Source of the DNA: Thetidibacter halocola
GTDB taxonomy: Bacteria > Pseudomonadota > Alphaproteobacteria > Rhodobacterales > Rhodobacteraceae
Assembly: GCF_018224955.1 (NCBI RefSeq)
Contig: NZ_JAGTUU010000002.1
Span: 310,001 to 374,000, forward strand
Reading direction: 5' to 3'
DNA: 64,000 nt
Part shown: positions 33,651-41,771 of the stretch, piece by piece
How positions within the stretch are numbered: position 1 is the stretch's first letter
Layout of the letters: every line of letters begins with the position of its first letter
Translations under genes and position numbers: made by a program
The notes under the pieces: generated by a model
Told to the model about the DNA's origin: nothing
The model's database searches: none
What the model saw: only the letters and a program-made list of their open reading frames with translations

Positions 33651-34072
33651 CCGATCCGTTGAAGGCCGTGGTGACTGTGTCGGACCTGCTGAACGAGCGG
33701 GCGATGGAGCAGTTCCGCGACCGCACCGCCGAGACGCAGCGCGTCCAGGCAGAGCTCGACGAGCTCGACCGCCTGCGCGCGACGATGCAGGCGGACACGC
33801 AGTCGCTGGGCGCGCGCAGGCTGGCCGGGGCGGACACGATGTGGCAGGGTTGGATGGCGCGGCGGCGGATGACGCTTCAGCAGGAAATGGCCATTGCGCG
33901 GGCGCGTCAGATGGAAAGCTTTTCCCGTGCGCAGACCTCGCATGCCCGGCTTGGCGCGGCCTCGGACCTGTTGCGGCAGCAACAGGAGGCGCGGCGCGAG
34001 GCGCGGGCAAGGAAAGAGGCCGACACCCTGGATTGGTTGTCGGCCATGCGATCCTGGACGGATCAGATCTGA
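33647..34072 (+). CDS. Coiled-coil protein downstream of flhB, FliJ-like in size
   Basis: 141 residues from ATG 33647 (ATGA with flhB); an ATG two codons earlier is possible. The product is almost entirely helical and charged: ERAMEQFRDRTAETQRVQAE near the start, then RRRMTLQQEMAIARARQMES and RQQQEARREARARKEADTLD. Length and composition fit FliJ-type export stalk or chaperone proteins, but I see no specific signature. If it is the FliJ equivalent it would act with FliI (encoded at 38.7 kb). It ends four bases from the convergent fliL. Confidence 0.6.
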   Translation: MTDPLKAVVTVSDLLNERAMEQFRDRTAETQRVQAELDELDRLRATMQADTQSLGARRLAGADTMWQGWMARRRMTLQQEMAIARARQMESFSRAQTSHARLGAASDLLRQQQEARREARARKEADTLDWLSAMRSWTDQI

Positions 34073-34076
34073 GCGG

Positions 34077-34586
34077 TCAGTTGTCCTGGCGCGCGATCTC
34101 GGTGATGAGAACGTCGCTGACAGTGTCGGCCAGCACCGGGCGGGCAGCCTCGAGCAAGGCGCGGCGCAGGACGCGCATCCGTTCGCCATCGGTGAAATTG
34201 CCGTCGAAGCCGCCGACATTGGCGTGATCCATCAGGACCTGCAGAAAGACGTCGCGCAGCTTGGGTTCGCGGGAATAGACAATCTCGCCCTCGCCCCGGC
34301 CGACCTCGATGCTGAGGGCCACGACCACCAGCGAGCTGACCCGGTCGGACGCTATGATCGGCACGATGAACTGGTTGTTCAGCTTGATGTATTCGCGGTT
34401 GGTAAGCGGCTCGGCGGCGGCAGCCATGGGCGCGGTTTCGTGTGCCACCTCCGACCCGGGCGGGGGGCAGACGATGGCGGCCGCCTCTGCCGTCTCGGTC
34501 TTTCCGGACGGCATCAGGGCCATCCCGGCGCCGACCCCGGCGCCGGTGCCCACGAGGGCGAGGATGATGGGAAGAAGCTTGCGCAT
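34077..34586 (-). CDS. fliL: Flagellar basal body-associated protein FliL
   Basis: 169 residues with an N-terminal membrane anchor (LLPIILALVGTGAGVGAGMA). The periplasmic domain has the FliL-type YIKLNNQFIVPIIASDRVSS at about 67-86, then SREPKLRDVFLQVLMDHANV and the C-terminal VSDVLITEIARQDN. FliL surrounds the stator units and supports torque. It is the last gene of the leftward flgB-to-fliL run, nine bases after flgH. Confidence 0.85.
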   Translation of the reverse strand: MRKLLPIILALVGTGAGVGAGMALMPSGKTETAEAAAIVCPPPGSEVAHETAPMAAAAEPLTNREYIKLNNQFIVPIIASDRVSSLVVVALSIEVGRGEGEIVYSREPKLRDVFLQVLMDHANVGGFDGNFTDGERMRVLRRALLEAARPVLADTVSDVLITEIARQDN

Positions 34587-34595
34587 GTCGCCTCC

Positions 34596-35336
34596 TCAGA
34601 ACGGAAGGACCATGTCCAGCACCTGCTGGCCGACCCTGGGTTGCTGCATGTCGCTGATATGCCCGCGTCCGCCATACGAGATCCGGGCAGAGGCGATCTT
34701 GTCATAGGTGATCTCGTTCTGGCGCGAAATGTCCTCGGGGCGCACGTAGCCTGACACCAGGAGTTCTCGCAGTTCGAAGTTCACGCGCACTTCCTGCTTG
34801 CCTTCGATGGCGAGGATGCCATTGGGCAGCACGTCGATCACGGTGGCGGCGATGCGCAGGGTCAGCGATTCCGACCGCCGAACCGACCCATCGCCGCGCG
34901 CGTTGCTGCTGCTGTTGATCCCGACCGCGGCTTCCATGCTGGCGCCCTCGGGCAGGTTCTCGTTGATCCGCTGCGGGATGCCGAAAAGGCCGGGAACGCC
35001 CAGGCTTTCCGACCCTGACCGCGACCGCGAGGACGAATTGCTGATCTCGGCCTCTTCGTCGATCTCGATCGCCACGGTCAGGATGTCGCCGCGCTTGATC
35101 GCGCGCCGGTCGCCCAGCAGCGAAGCCTGCCCGCCAGACCACAGCGAGGACCGGTCCGTGCTGCGCGCTGATGGCACGCCGTCGGGAATGCCGGCGGCGA
35201 TCATGGCAACCCGTTCGGGGCTTTGCAGGGCGGGGGTGAATTCCGGTTCCTGCCCGATATGCTTGGCGCGCCCGCAGGCGGCGACGATCAGCAGCAGGCC
35301 GATCAGGCCGATGTTCTTCAGCATGGATTTCCTCAT
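34596..35336 (-). CDS. flgH: Flagellar L-ring protein FlgH
   Basis: 246 residues with a lipoprotein signal (IGLIGLLLIVAACGRA; the lipobox Cys is about residue 21). Family text includes SLWSGGQASLLGDRRAIKRG followed by DILTVAIEIDEEAEISNSSS and GYVRPEDISRQNEITYDKIA near the C-terminus. FlgH forms the outer-membrane L-ring. The ATG overlaps the flgA stop (ATGA); a start four codons later (MLKN) is possible. Confidence 0.93.
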   Translation of the reverse strand: MRKSMLKNIGLIGLLLIVAACGRAKHIGQEPEFTPALQSPERVAMIAAGIPDGVPSARSTDRSSLWSGGQASLLGDRRAIKRGDILTVAIEIDEEAEISNSSSRSRSGSESLGVPGLFGIPQRINENLPEGASMEAAVGINSSSNARGDGSVRRSESLTLRIAATVIDVLPNGILAIEGKQEVRVNFELRELLVSGYVRPEDISRQNEITYDKIASARISYGGRGHISDMQQPRVGQQVLDMVLPF

Positions 35337-35755
35337 TTCGATACAACGACGCTGCCGTTCGGCGCGACCGTGCCGAACAGGACGGTCCGCGACGTTTCGT
35401 TCATCACGCGAATCCGGTCGCCCACCGCGCCCCGGCCCAGTGCACGGCCCTCGGCGGCGATGCGCAGGCCGCCATGTTCGAACACCAGTTCGACGGCTTG
35501 GTTGCGGTCGATCAGGGCCGGTTCGGCCAGCGCGCCCCGCATCACGGCGCGACCTGGATAGATGGCAAAGCGCGCTTCCATGCCGATGACCTCCATCGGG
35601 TCGGAAAACGCGCCCTCGATCCGGCCTTGATCGATACGGATATCCTCGGCCGTCAGCACCTGCTGCGGCCGGATCGTCCGCGTTGCCATGACCGTCTCGG
35701 CGGCCAACGGGCCGGTCGAGAGGAACAGGCAGAGTGCCGCCAGACCCCGCATCAA
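35333..35755 (-). CDS. flgA: Flagellar P-ring assembly chaperone FlgA
   Basis: 140 residues, the short alphaproteobacterial form. A signal peptide (LAALCLFLSTGPLAAET) precedes a SAF-type domain: ATRTIRPQQVLTAEDIRIDQ, then RFAIYPGRAVMRGALAEPAL and LGRGAVGDRIRVMNETSRTV. FlgA helps FlgI assemble the P-ring in the periplasm. It is coupled to flgG upstream and flgH downstream by four-base overlaps. Confidence 0.9.
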   Translation of the reverse strand: MMRGLAALCLFLSTGPLAAETVMATRTIRPQQVLTAEDIRIDQGRIEGAFSDPMEVIGMEARFAIYPGRAVMRGALAEPALIDRNQAVELVFEHGGLRIAAEGRALGRGAVGDRIRVMNETSRTVLFGTVAPNGSVVVSK

Positions 35756-36537
35756 CGCACCTGGCTGGTGGCGGCCAGCATCTGGTCGGCGGCCGAGATC
35801 ACCTTGGAGTTGAGCTCGTAGCCGCGCTGGGCCTCGATCAGGTCTGTAATCTCCTTGACTGCGTCGACCGAGCTTTCCTCGAGATAGCCCTGCCGGAGCT
35901 GGCCCAGGCCATCAGCGCCGGCAGTGGACTGGATGCCGGGGCCCGAGGCCTCTGTCTCGACGAACAGGTTCGAACCGATCGCCTCCAGCCCCTTGGGATT
36001 GGTGAAGCCGGTCATGGTGAACTGGCCCAGCAACTGCGCCTCTACGGTGCCGTCGAAATAGGCATAGACCTCGCCATCCTTGTTGATCGAGAGGCTGCGC
36101 GCGTCCTGCGGGATCACGATCTCGGGCGAGACGGGATAGCCGTCGGAGGTGACGATCAGCCCCTCGCCCGAGCGTTTCAGCGCGCCGTCGCGGGTATAGG
36201 CCGGCTGGCCACTGGGCAGCGTGACCTCGAGATAACCCTCGCCGTCGATGGCCACATCCAGGTCGCCTCCGGTGGCGGATAGCGCACCCTGCGCCAGTTG
36301 CATCGACACCGCGGCAGGACGCACACCCAGGCCAAGCTGGATGCCCGTAGGCAGGACCGCGCCGTTCGACGCGCTGACCGTGCCGGGGCGCGCCATCTGC
36401 TGGTAATGCAGGTCGGCGAAATCGGCGCGGCGGGCGTTGTAGCCGGTGGTGCTCATGTTCGCGAGGTTGTTCGAGATGACCTCGACCCGCATCTGCTGGG
36501 CGCTCATGCCCGTGGCGGCGATCTGGAGGGCGCGCAT
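35752..36537 (-). CDS. flgG: Flagellar distal rod protein FlgG
   Basis: 261 residues, the standard FlgG length. The N-terminus MRALQIAATGMSAQQMRVEV followed by ISNNLANMSTTGYNARRADF is diagnostic, as is the C-terminal VDAVKEITDLIEAQRGYELN with SKVISAADQML. FlgG forms the distal rod. GGAGTTAC-type purines lie just before the ATG, 12 bases after flgF. Confidence 0.95.
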   Translation of the reverse strand: MRALQIAATGMSAQQMRVEVISNNLANMSTTGYNARRADFADLHYQQMARPGTVSASNGAVLPTGIQLGLGVRPAAVSMQLAQGALSATGGDLDVAIDGEGYLEVTLPSGQPAYTRDGALKRSGEGLIVTSDGYPVSPEIVIPQDARSLSINKDGEVYAYFDGTVEAQLLGQFTMTGFTNPKGLEAIGSNLFVETEASGPGIQSTAGADGLGQLRQGYLEESSVDAVKEITDLIEAQRGYELNSKVISAADQMLAATSQVR

Positions 36538-36549
36538 CGGGTAACTCCT

Positions 36550-37263
36550 TTACTTGATGAATGTCTTGAGCGCGGTGCGGATGCGCTCGTCTTCGCGGTC
36601 CATGAAGCTCTGGCCCAATTCGTAGGCGCGCTGGACCTCGACCATGCGGGCGACCTGGAGGATCGGGTCGACGTTCGACGCCTCGACAAAGCCCTGCATG
36701 ACGCGCGGCGCCTCGACCGGCTCGAACCCGTCGTCGGCGCGGAACATCACGCCGCCCTCGCGCACCATTGCGCCGGGATCCAGCGGGCGGACCACGCCCA
36801 GCTGGCCGATCGGGCGTCCCTCGGTCGAGATCGTGCCGTCGTGACCGACGGCGACATTGGTCGACCCGGGCGGCAGAAAGATGGGCGCCCCTCCCGCGTC
36901 CAGCACCGGGTTGCCGTCCGGCGTCACCAGCGTGCCTTCGGCGCTGGGGGTAAAGGCGCCAGCGCGGGTCAGGCGCTGGCCCTGCGGCGTGTCGACCAGG
37001 AAGAAGCCCTCGCCCTCGATGGCGAAGTCGAAGGCACTGCCGGTCTGTTGCAGAACCCCCTGTTCGAAAGAGGTGTTGCGCACCCGCGGCGTCGCCATCG
37101 CGACCGAGGCGCCTCCGTCGGCCTGCCGGACATATTCCGAGAAGACCACGCCCTCCTGCCGGAAACCGGAGGTGCTGGCATTGGCGATGTTGTTGGCGAT
37201 GATGCGCATTTCGCGCATCAGGCCGGTCTGGCGGGCCAGCGCGGCATATCCTGCGGCTTCCAT
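36550..37263 (-). CDS. flgF: Flagellar proximal rod protein FlgF
   Basis: 237 residues. The N-terminus (LARQTGLMREMRIIANNIAN, then ASTSGFRQEGVVFSEYVRQA) and C-terminus (VDPILQVARMVEVQRAYELG) fit the FlgF branch of rod proteins, and the partnership with flgG supports it. The family middle domain GEGFFLVDTPQGQRLTRAGA is present. It begins one base after the fliQ stop. Confidence 0.92.
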   Translation of the reverse strand: MEAAGYAALARQTGLMREMRIIANNIANASTSGFRQEGVVFSEYVRQADGGASVAMATPRVRNTSFEQGVLQQTGSAFDFAIEGEGFFLVDTPQGQRLTRAGAFTPSAEGTLVTPDGNPVLDAGGAPIFLPPGSTNVAVGHDGTISTEGRPIGQLGVVRPLDPGAMVREGGVMFRADDGFEPVEAPRVMQGFVEASNVDPILQVARMVEVQRAYELGQSFMDREDERIRTALKTFIK

Positions 37264-37264
37264 G

Positions 37265-37534
37265 TCAGGCTCCGGTGATGATCGGGATGATGTGGTTCTG
37301 GAAGAAATCCACCAGCGTTTCGGTCATGAAGCTCATCGACAGCCAGAACACGGCGACGATCGCCATCAGCTTGGGCACGAAGGTCAGCGTCATTTCCTGG
37401 ATCGAGGTCAGCGCCTGGAACAGGCCGACGCCGACACCCGCCACCAGCGCGGCGGTCAGGATCGGGACCGAGGTGATCGTGGCGATCCACAGGCCCTGGC
37501 GCAGCGTGTCGAAGAAGATGGCTTCGGTCAGCAT
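37265..37534 (-). CDS. fliQ: Flagellar export pore protein FliQ
   Basis: 89 residues with two membrane helices (about 17-40 and 51-75). TLRQGLWIATITSVPILTAA, then GVGLFQALTSIQEMTLTFVP and KL, are typical. FliQ joins FliP and FliR in the export pore. Its ATG shares a base with the fliE stop. Placement between fliE and flgF, apart from fliP/fliR, is usual in Rhodobacteraceae. Confidence 0.93.
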   Translation of the reverse strand: MLTEAIFFDTLRQGLWIATITSVPILTAALVAGVGVGLFQALTSIQEMTLTFVPKLMAIVAVFWLSMSFMTETLVDFFQNHIIPIITGA

Positions 37535-37827
37535 CAGACCGGCATCCGCAGGATTTCCTGGTAGGCCTCGACCACCTTGTTGCGCACGGCGACGACCGTT
37601 TCGACCGCCAGTTCGGATTGCGCCAGCGCCTCGACCAGCGCATGCGGGTCGGCGTCGCCGATCATGCTGGCCTGCGCCACGTCCTCGCCGCGGCGGACGG
37701 TGTCGGTGAAGTCGCGCGCCGCCTGGGCAAAGCGGCCCTGCACGTCCTGGGCGCTGGCCGGGTCGGGTTGCAGCGCCGGTTTCGACGCCGTGTAGCGCTG
37801 GGCGGCCATGAGCGATTGGATGTCCAT
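37534..37827 (-). CDS. fliE: Flagellar hook-basal body protein FliE
   Basis: 97 residues. The conserved FliE C-terminus is present: VEALAQSELAVETVVAVRNK followed by VVEAYQEILRMPV. FliE connects the MS-ring to the rod and starts the axial structure. The N-terminal part (MDIQSLMAAQRYTASKPALQ) is variable, as usual. It lies 26 bases after flgC. Confidence 0.92.
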   Translation of the reverse strand: MDIQSLMAAQRYTASKPALQPDPASAQDVQGRFAQAARDFTDTVRRGEDVAQASMIGDADPHALVEALAQSELAVETVVAVRNKVVEAYQEILRMPV

Positions 37828-37853
37828 TCTGGTTTCCTGTCTGTGGGGTCGGG

Positions 37854-38243
37854 TCAGCGGCGCAGCAGTTCCATCAGGCCACTGGCCATTTCCCTGGTCT
37901 GCTGGAACATCTTGAGATTGGCCTCGTAGCTGCGCTGCGCCTCGCGGGCGTCGGCGATCTCGAGGATCAGGTTGACGTTGGACCCGTCGTAATTGCCGTT
38001 CTCGTCGGCCAGCGGATGGGAAGGGTCGAACACCCGTTCCAGCTCGCTCTGGTCCAGCCGGACGCGGCCGGGTTCAACCTGCGCCACCTCGTTCGCGCCG
38101 CGTTGCAGCTCGAACGGGATCATCTTGCGACGATATCCGGGCGTGTCCACGTTGGCGATGTTTTCGGAAACGATGCGCAGGCGGGTGGCCTGCGCCTTCA
38201 GGCCGCTGGCGGTGACGCCAAGCGCTTCGGAAAAGGCACTCAT
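37854..38243 (-). CDS. flgC: Flagellar proximal rod protein FlgC
   Basis: 129 residues from ATG 38243. The N-terminus ALGVTASGLKAQATRLRIVS, then ENIANVDTPGYRRK, and the C-terminal DAREAQRSYEANLKMFQQTR match FlgC. It forms part of the proximal rod with FlgB and FlgF. A longer frame reaching 38663 would overlap flgB in another phase and is not coding. Confidence 0.93.
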   Translation of the reverse strand: MSAFSEALGVTASGLKAQATRLRIVSENIANVDTPGYRRKMIPFELQRGANEVAQVEPGRVRLDQSELERVFDPSHPLADENGNYDGSNVNLILEIADAREAQRSYEANLKMFQQTREMASGLMELLRR

Positions 38244-38254
38244 GTCAGGTTCCT

Positions 38255-38632
38255 TCAGCTTCTGCCGAGACTGGTTCTGAGGATGGTCATGGAAGACTTG
38301 TAGATCGCCAGCGCGCGGCTGTGTTGGCGCTGGGCATCGACGGCGTTCACCATCTCCAGCTCCAGCGAGACGGTGTTGCCGTTCGGGTCCATCGCATCGC
38401 GGCGTTCCTCTGCGACGGTGGCGCGTTCGGTGCCGCCATGCAGATGTTCGGGGCGCGTGGCGCGTTGCCCTGCCGCCGCCTGGCGCAGCGTCTGGCGGAA
38501 ATCGGGCAGATCGAGCGCCCGGTAACCGGGCGTATCCGCATTGGCGATATTCTGAGCGCTGACGGCCTGTGCGTGACCCGCGTGGCGGGCCATGGCCATC
38601 GCCGTTCTGAAAACGTCCAGGTTCTGGAACAT
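38255..38632 (-). CDS. flgB: Flagellar proximal rod protein FlgB
   Basis: 125 residues from ATG 38632 (GGGAGAAG lies just upstream); a start nine codons earlier is possible but adds an unconserved segment. Family pieces are HAQAVSAQNIANADTPGYRA and a C-terminal SLELEMVNAVDAQRQHSRAL. It is the first gene of the leftward rod operon and is divergent from fliI. Confidence 0.9.
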   Translation of the reverse strand: MFQNLDVFRTAMAMARHAGHAQAVSAQNIANADTPGYRALDLPDFRQTLRQAAAGQRATRPEHLHGGTERATVAEERRDAMDPNGNTVSLELEMVNAVDAQRQHSRALAIYKSSMTILRTSLGRS

Positions 38633-38655
38633 CGGGGCTTCTCCCTCGATTGGCT

Positions 38656-38671
38656 TCAATCAAGGCTTAAC
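38656..38671. promoter_or_regulatory. CtrA-like half-site pair between flgB and fliI
   Basis: TCAA-N7-TTAAC (38656-38659 and 38667-38671) differs by one base from TTAA-N7-TTAAC. It sits in the 86-base gap between the divergent flgB and fliI, so it could serve both operons. It is the best of the five CtrA-like pairs noticed in the flagellar locus. Confidence 0.45.
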
Positions 38672-38718
38672 GGTGATTCCTTTAGAAACGGTTTGCGGAT
38701 CCATGAACGGAGCGGACG

Positions 38719-40110
38719 ATGCCTCAGGAGAACCTCGCTGCGCTGCGCGCGCAGATTGCCGGTGTCCAGCCGGTGCGGGCGGTCGGCCGCGTGCAATCGG
38801 TCGACGGAACAACAATCTGGCTGCGCGGTCTTGCGCATTCCGCCTGCATCGGTGACCGGCTGCGGCTAATCCGCCAGGGCGGCCTGCCGCTCGAGGGTGA
38901 GGTGCTGCGCATCCGCGACGACCTGGTCGCCATGCTGCCGGACGAACCGCCCGAGGGCGTGGCCCGCGATGATCGCGTCGCCGTTCTGGGTGCGCCCACG
39001 CTGGCCCCCTGCGACGCCTGGATCGGCCGGGTGATCGACCCCTATGGCCGGCCGCTGGACGGCGCTCCGCTGCTGCCTGGGCCCGACCCGCGTCCGTTCC
39101 GCGCCAGCCCGCCGCCCGCTGCCGCCCGCCGCCGCCTGGGGGCGCGTCTCGGCACGGGCCTGGCGGTCTTCGACACGATGCTGCCGATCGTCCAGGGTCA
39201 ACGAATCGGTCTTTTCGCGGGATCGGGCGTGGGGAAATCCAGCCTCCTCGCCCAGCTCGCCCGCGGGATGGAGGCCGATGTGGTTGTCCTGGCCCTGGTC
39301 GGTGAACGGGGCCGCGAAGTGCAGGAATTCGTGCAAAGCGTCCTTGGCCCCGCGGGGATGGCGCGCAGCGTCGTCGTCGCGGCCACGTCAGACCGGTCCG
39401 CAATGGAGCGGCGGCGCTGCCCATTGGCGGCCATGACGGTGGCCGAGCATTTCCGGGATCAGGGACGGCACGTTCTGTTCCTGGCCGATTCGATCACGCG
39501 CTTTGCCGAAGCTCACCGCGAGGTCGCCATCGCCGCGGGCGAGATGCCGGCGCTGCGCGGCCATCCGCCCTCGGTCGCGAACCAGATCATGAGACTAGCC
39601 GAGCGTGCCGGGCCCGGCACGGCGTCGGCCGGCGACATCACGGCGGTCTTCAGCGTTCTGGTTGCCGGGTCGGACATGGACGAACCGATTGCCGATATCC
39701 TGCGTGGGGTCCTCGATGGGCATGTCGTGCTGGATCGGCAGATTGCGGAAAGGGGTCGATTCCCGGCCGTCGACCTGCTGCGATCCGTGTCGCGCAGCCT
39801 GCCCGAAGCGGCCAGCGCCGCCGAGAACGCGCAGATCGCCGACGTGCGCCGGCTGCTGGGGGCGTATGATCGCTCGGAAACGATGATCCGCGCCGGCTTG
39901 TATCGCGAGGGTGAGGATCCTGTTCTCGACCAGTCGGTGCGGGTCTGGAACGATCTCGATCTGTTCCTGGCGGAAGCCTCGCCGCGGGGGCCCGACTCGG
40001 CCTTCCGCAAGCTCGCATCGTTGCTGGCCCGCGCGCAGGTGGCGCAGCGGCCGGGCGGCCAGCAGCCACGACGCGGCCCGGCTCCGGCTCCGCGTGTGGC
40101 AGGCCGTTAG
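38719..40110 (+). CDS. fliI: Flagellar export ATPase FliI
   Basis: 463 residues. Walker A is AGSGVGKS at 167-174, after the family-typical GLAVFDTMLPIVQGQRIGLF. VGERGREVQEFV and DSITRFAEAHREVAIAAGE follow. FliI is the hexameric ATPase that energises export of axial proteins with FliH and FliJ. It stands alone on the + strand; its TAG and the TAA of the convergent DUF1217-like gene share bases. Confidence 0.95.
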   Translation: MPQENLAALRAQIAGVQPVRAVGRVQSVDGTTIWLRGLAHSACIGDRLRLIRQGGLPLEGEVLRIRDDLVAMLPDEPPEGVARDDRVAVLGAPTLAPCDAWIGRVIDPYGRPLDGAPLLPGPDPRPFRASPPPAAARRRLGARLGTGLAVFDTMLPIVQGQRIGLFAGSGVGKSSLLAQLARGMEADVVVLALVGERGREVQEFVQSVLGPAGMARSVVVAATSDRSAMERRRCPLAAMTVAEHFRDQGRHVLFLADSITRFAEAHREVAIAAGEMPALRGHPPSVANQIMRLAERAGPGTASAGDITAVFSVLVAGSDMDEPIADILRGVLDGHVVLDRQIAERGRFPAVDLLRSVSRSLPEAASAAENAQIADVRRLLGAYDRSETMIRAGLYREGEDPVLDQSVRVWNDLDLFLAEASPRGPDSAFRKLASLLARAQVAQRPGGQQPRRGPAPAPRVAGR

Positions 40111-40922
40111 CCCAGCAGCGACGTGCGGGGGATGGCCTGAAGCAAGGACAGGGCCACCGCGCCGGAACTTGCCTGTGAGAACTGCTGGACCTCGGTCTGG
40201 AGAAGGTAGGTCTGCACCACCTTTTCGAGAATCGCAGGATCCGAGGCGATGTCGCGCACTTCCTTCACACCAAAGCGGGACTGCATCTTGTCGCGGAACA
40301 CGCCCAATTGTTGGTCGATGTCGAGCTGTCCAAAACCTTTCGGCAGACCCAGGGCAGTTTCGAACACTGATCGCAGGGGGGGGGTGCCCATGACGCGAAA
40401 CCATTTCGCGTCATCGCCGCCTTCGCCTTCGGCCACCTCAGGCAGGCTGCGTTGCAGGTTCAGTGCGAGACGCAGCGCATCGTCCTGTTCGCCCACCGCG
40501 ATCTCGAATTCCTGTGCGCGAAAGCGGTCGATGATTTCCGCCGGGAATGCGGTTCTCTGCGTTCTTGGCGCGATGGGATTGTCGAACTGAAACGCCTTCG
40601 CGAGCGCCTTGTAGCGGTCGTCCGTCAGCTTGTTGGCCAGCGCCTCGCGGTCCGTCGTGCCTTCGGCCAGGATCTTCTGGATGAAAGCTCGGTTGTTGAT
40701 GTCGTCCTGAAGGCCGAAGGCGCCGAGCGCGACGCGCAGCAGGCGTCGATCCGAGACCAGTTGTTCGGCCGTTGTCACCTCGGCGATCTTGGCGGCGAAG
40801 TAGTCCGTGTCGCGTGCCAGTTGCGGCGATTTGTCGAAGACTTCCTTCTGATTGCCCTGTGTGGTCTTCAGGAACTGCCACGCGACAAGACCGGTGCCGA
40901 CGACGATGGGCCGGAACGTCAT
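40107..40922 (-). CDS. DUF1217-like flagellar locus protein
   Basis: 271 residues from ATG 40922, which overlaps the flbT stop (ATGA). The protein is helical: AWQFLKTTQGNQKEVFDKSP then RDTDYFAAKIAEVTTAEQLV near the start, and GFGQLDIDQQLGVFRDKMQS later. I recall this family (DUF1217) as single or tandem domains encoded in alphaproteobacterial flagellar loci. Its role is unknown; position with flaF and flbT suggests flagellin or filament biogenesis. Its stop codon overlaps that of fliI. Confidence 0.75.
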   Translation of the reverse strand: MTFRPIVVGTGLVAWQFLKTTQGNQKEVFDKSPQLARDTDYFAAKIAEVTTAEQLVSDRRLLRVALGAFGLQDDINNRAFIQKILAEGTTDREALANKLTDDRYKALAKAFQFDNPIAPRTQRTAFPAEIIDRFRAQEFEIAVGEQDDALRLALNLQRSLPEVAEGEGGDDAKWFRVMGTPPLRSVFETALGLPKGFGQLDIDQQLGVFRDKMQSRFGVKEVRDIASDPAILEKVVQTYLLQTEVQQFSQASSGAVALSLLQAIPRTSLLG

Positions 40923-41320
40923 TTCGCGGCCGCCAGAAGCCGATCCTCGCGCGGGATCAGGGCGCGCAGGGCCTTGAGGCACTTGTAGTGCTGATCCGTC
41001 AGCAGTGCTTCGGTCGCCTGCGCGAGAAGCGAGCGGCTGTCCGAATCCATCAGTACGCGGCTCAGTTCCTCGATCCGACGGAGCAGGTTTTGACGCGCTT
41101 CCTCGGGGTCGGTGTCACCGGTCAGGACCAGCTGAGCGGCATAACACACGCGACGTACCGGGGTTCTTGCCTCCTCGGGGTGAATCGCGTCGCGCAGGCG
41201 CAGGATGTTTGCGTTCGGCGTCATGATCGACAGACGGCTGCGCCGGTCGCCATTCTCGATGACGGCGCCATTGATGAGGACCCGCTCGCGGGGTCCGAGT
41301 TTCAGGACGAGACCGCTCAT
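40919..41320 (-). CDS. flbT: Flagellin biosynthesis regulator FlbT
   Basis: 133 residues. LVLKLGPRERVLINGAVIEN followed by GDRRSRLSIMTPNANILRLR is characteristic. In Caulobacter FlbT binds the flagellin mRNA leader and promotes its decay when assembly stalls. Here it lies downstream of fliC and flaF in the same direction, with four-base overlaps to flaF and the DUF1217-like gene. The structured fliC leader at 43.1 kb is a natural candidate target. Confidence 0.92.
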   Translation of the reverse strand: MSGLVLKLGPRERVLINGAVIENGDRRSRLSIMTPNANILRLRDAIHPEEARTPVRRVCYAAQLVLTGDTDPEEARQNLLRRIEELSRVLMDSDSRSLLAQATEALLTDQHYKCLKALRALIPREDRLLAAAK

Positions 41321-41694
41321 TTTTCGGGTGCCTTGTTACGCAAGCCGCGCAGGATCGCAGCGTTGATTTCGAGAAGAGGACCAAGCCGCGCTTCGCGGTT
41401 CAGGACCTTGGAGGTGTGCTTCTGGATGAACTCGGCGAGGTAGAAGACCTGTGCGCGAAGATCCGGCGGCAACTGGTTTTGAGCGTCGGCGACATCGACC
41501 GCCAGTGCGGTCCAGAGGCGACGGTTGTCTGACAGCGCCTCTACGAGTTTCGGGAATGCCATTGGCCCTGCCTCGGCGGCGGATTTCAGGCGGTGGGTCA
41601 CGCTTGCCAGCAACTGGTATTCGATGCCTCGGGCGGTGCGTGTTGTGGTTGCGGTTTCCGCATATGCGCGTTTTGCGAGAGTCTGGGCGTTCAC
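41317..41694 (-). CDS. flaF: Flagellin biosynthesis regulator FlaF
   Basis: 125 residues. Family text includes RTARGIEYQLLASVTHRLKS near the N-terminus and LWTALAVDVADAQNQLPPDL further on. FlaF is needed for flagellin production or secretion in alphaproteobacteria and acts against FlbT. It follows fliC after a 77-base gap holding a strong hairpin, and overlaps flbT by four bases. Confidence 0.9.
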   Translation of the reverse strand: MNAQTLAKRAYAETATTTRTARGIEYQLLASVTHRLKSAAEAGPMAFPKLVEALSDNRRLWTALAVDVADAQNQLPPDLRAQVFYLAEFIQKHTSKVLNREARLGPLLEINAAILRGLRNKAPEK

Positions 41695-41734
41695 TTCAGA
41701 ACCTTCCGACGGCGGTTTCGGGAGAAGACGAAAC

Positions 41735-41760
41735 CAGGGGGCCGGTTTTCCGGCCCCCTG
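41735..41760 (-). terminator. Hairpin after fliC
   Basis: CAGGGGGCCGG (41735-41745) and CCGGCCCCCTG (41750-41760) form a perfect 11-base-pair stem with a four-base loop. On the - strand it is followed by GTTTCGTC rather than a clean T run. It probably ends or stabilises most fliC transcripts while letting some continue into flaF-flbT. Confidence 0.65.
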
Positions 41761-41771
41761 TCATCCGGATG

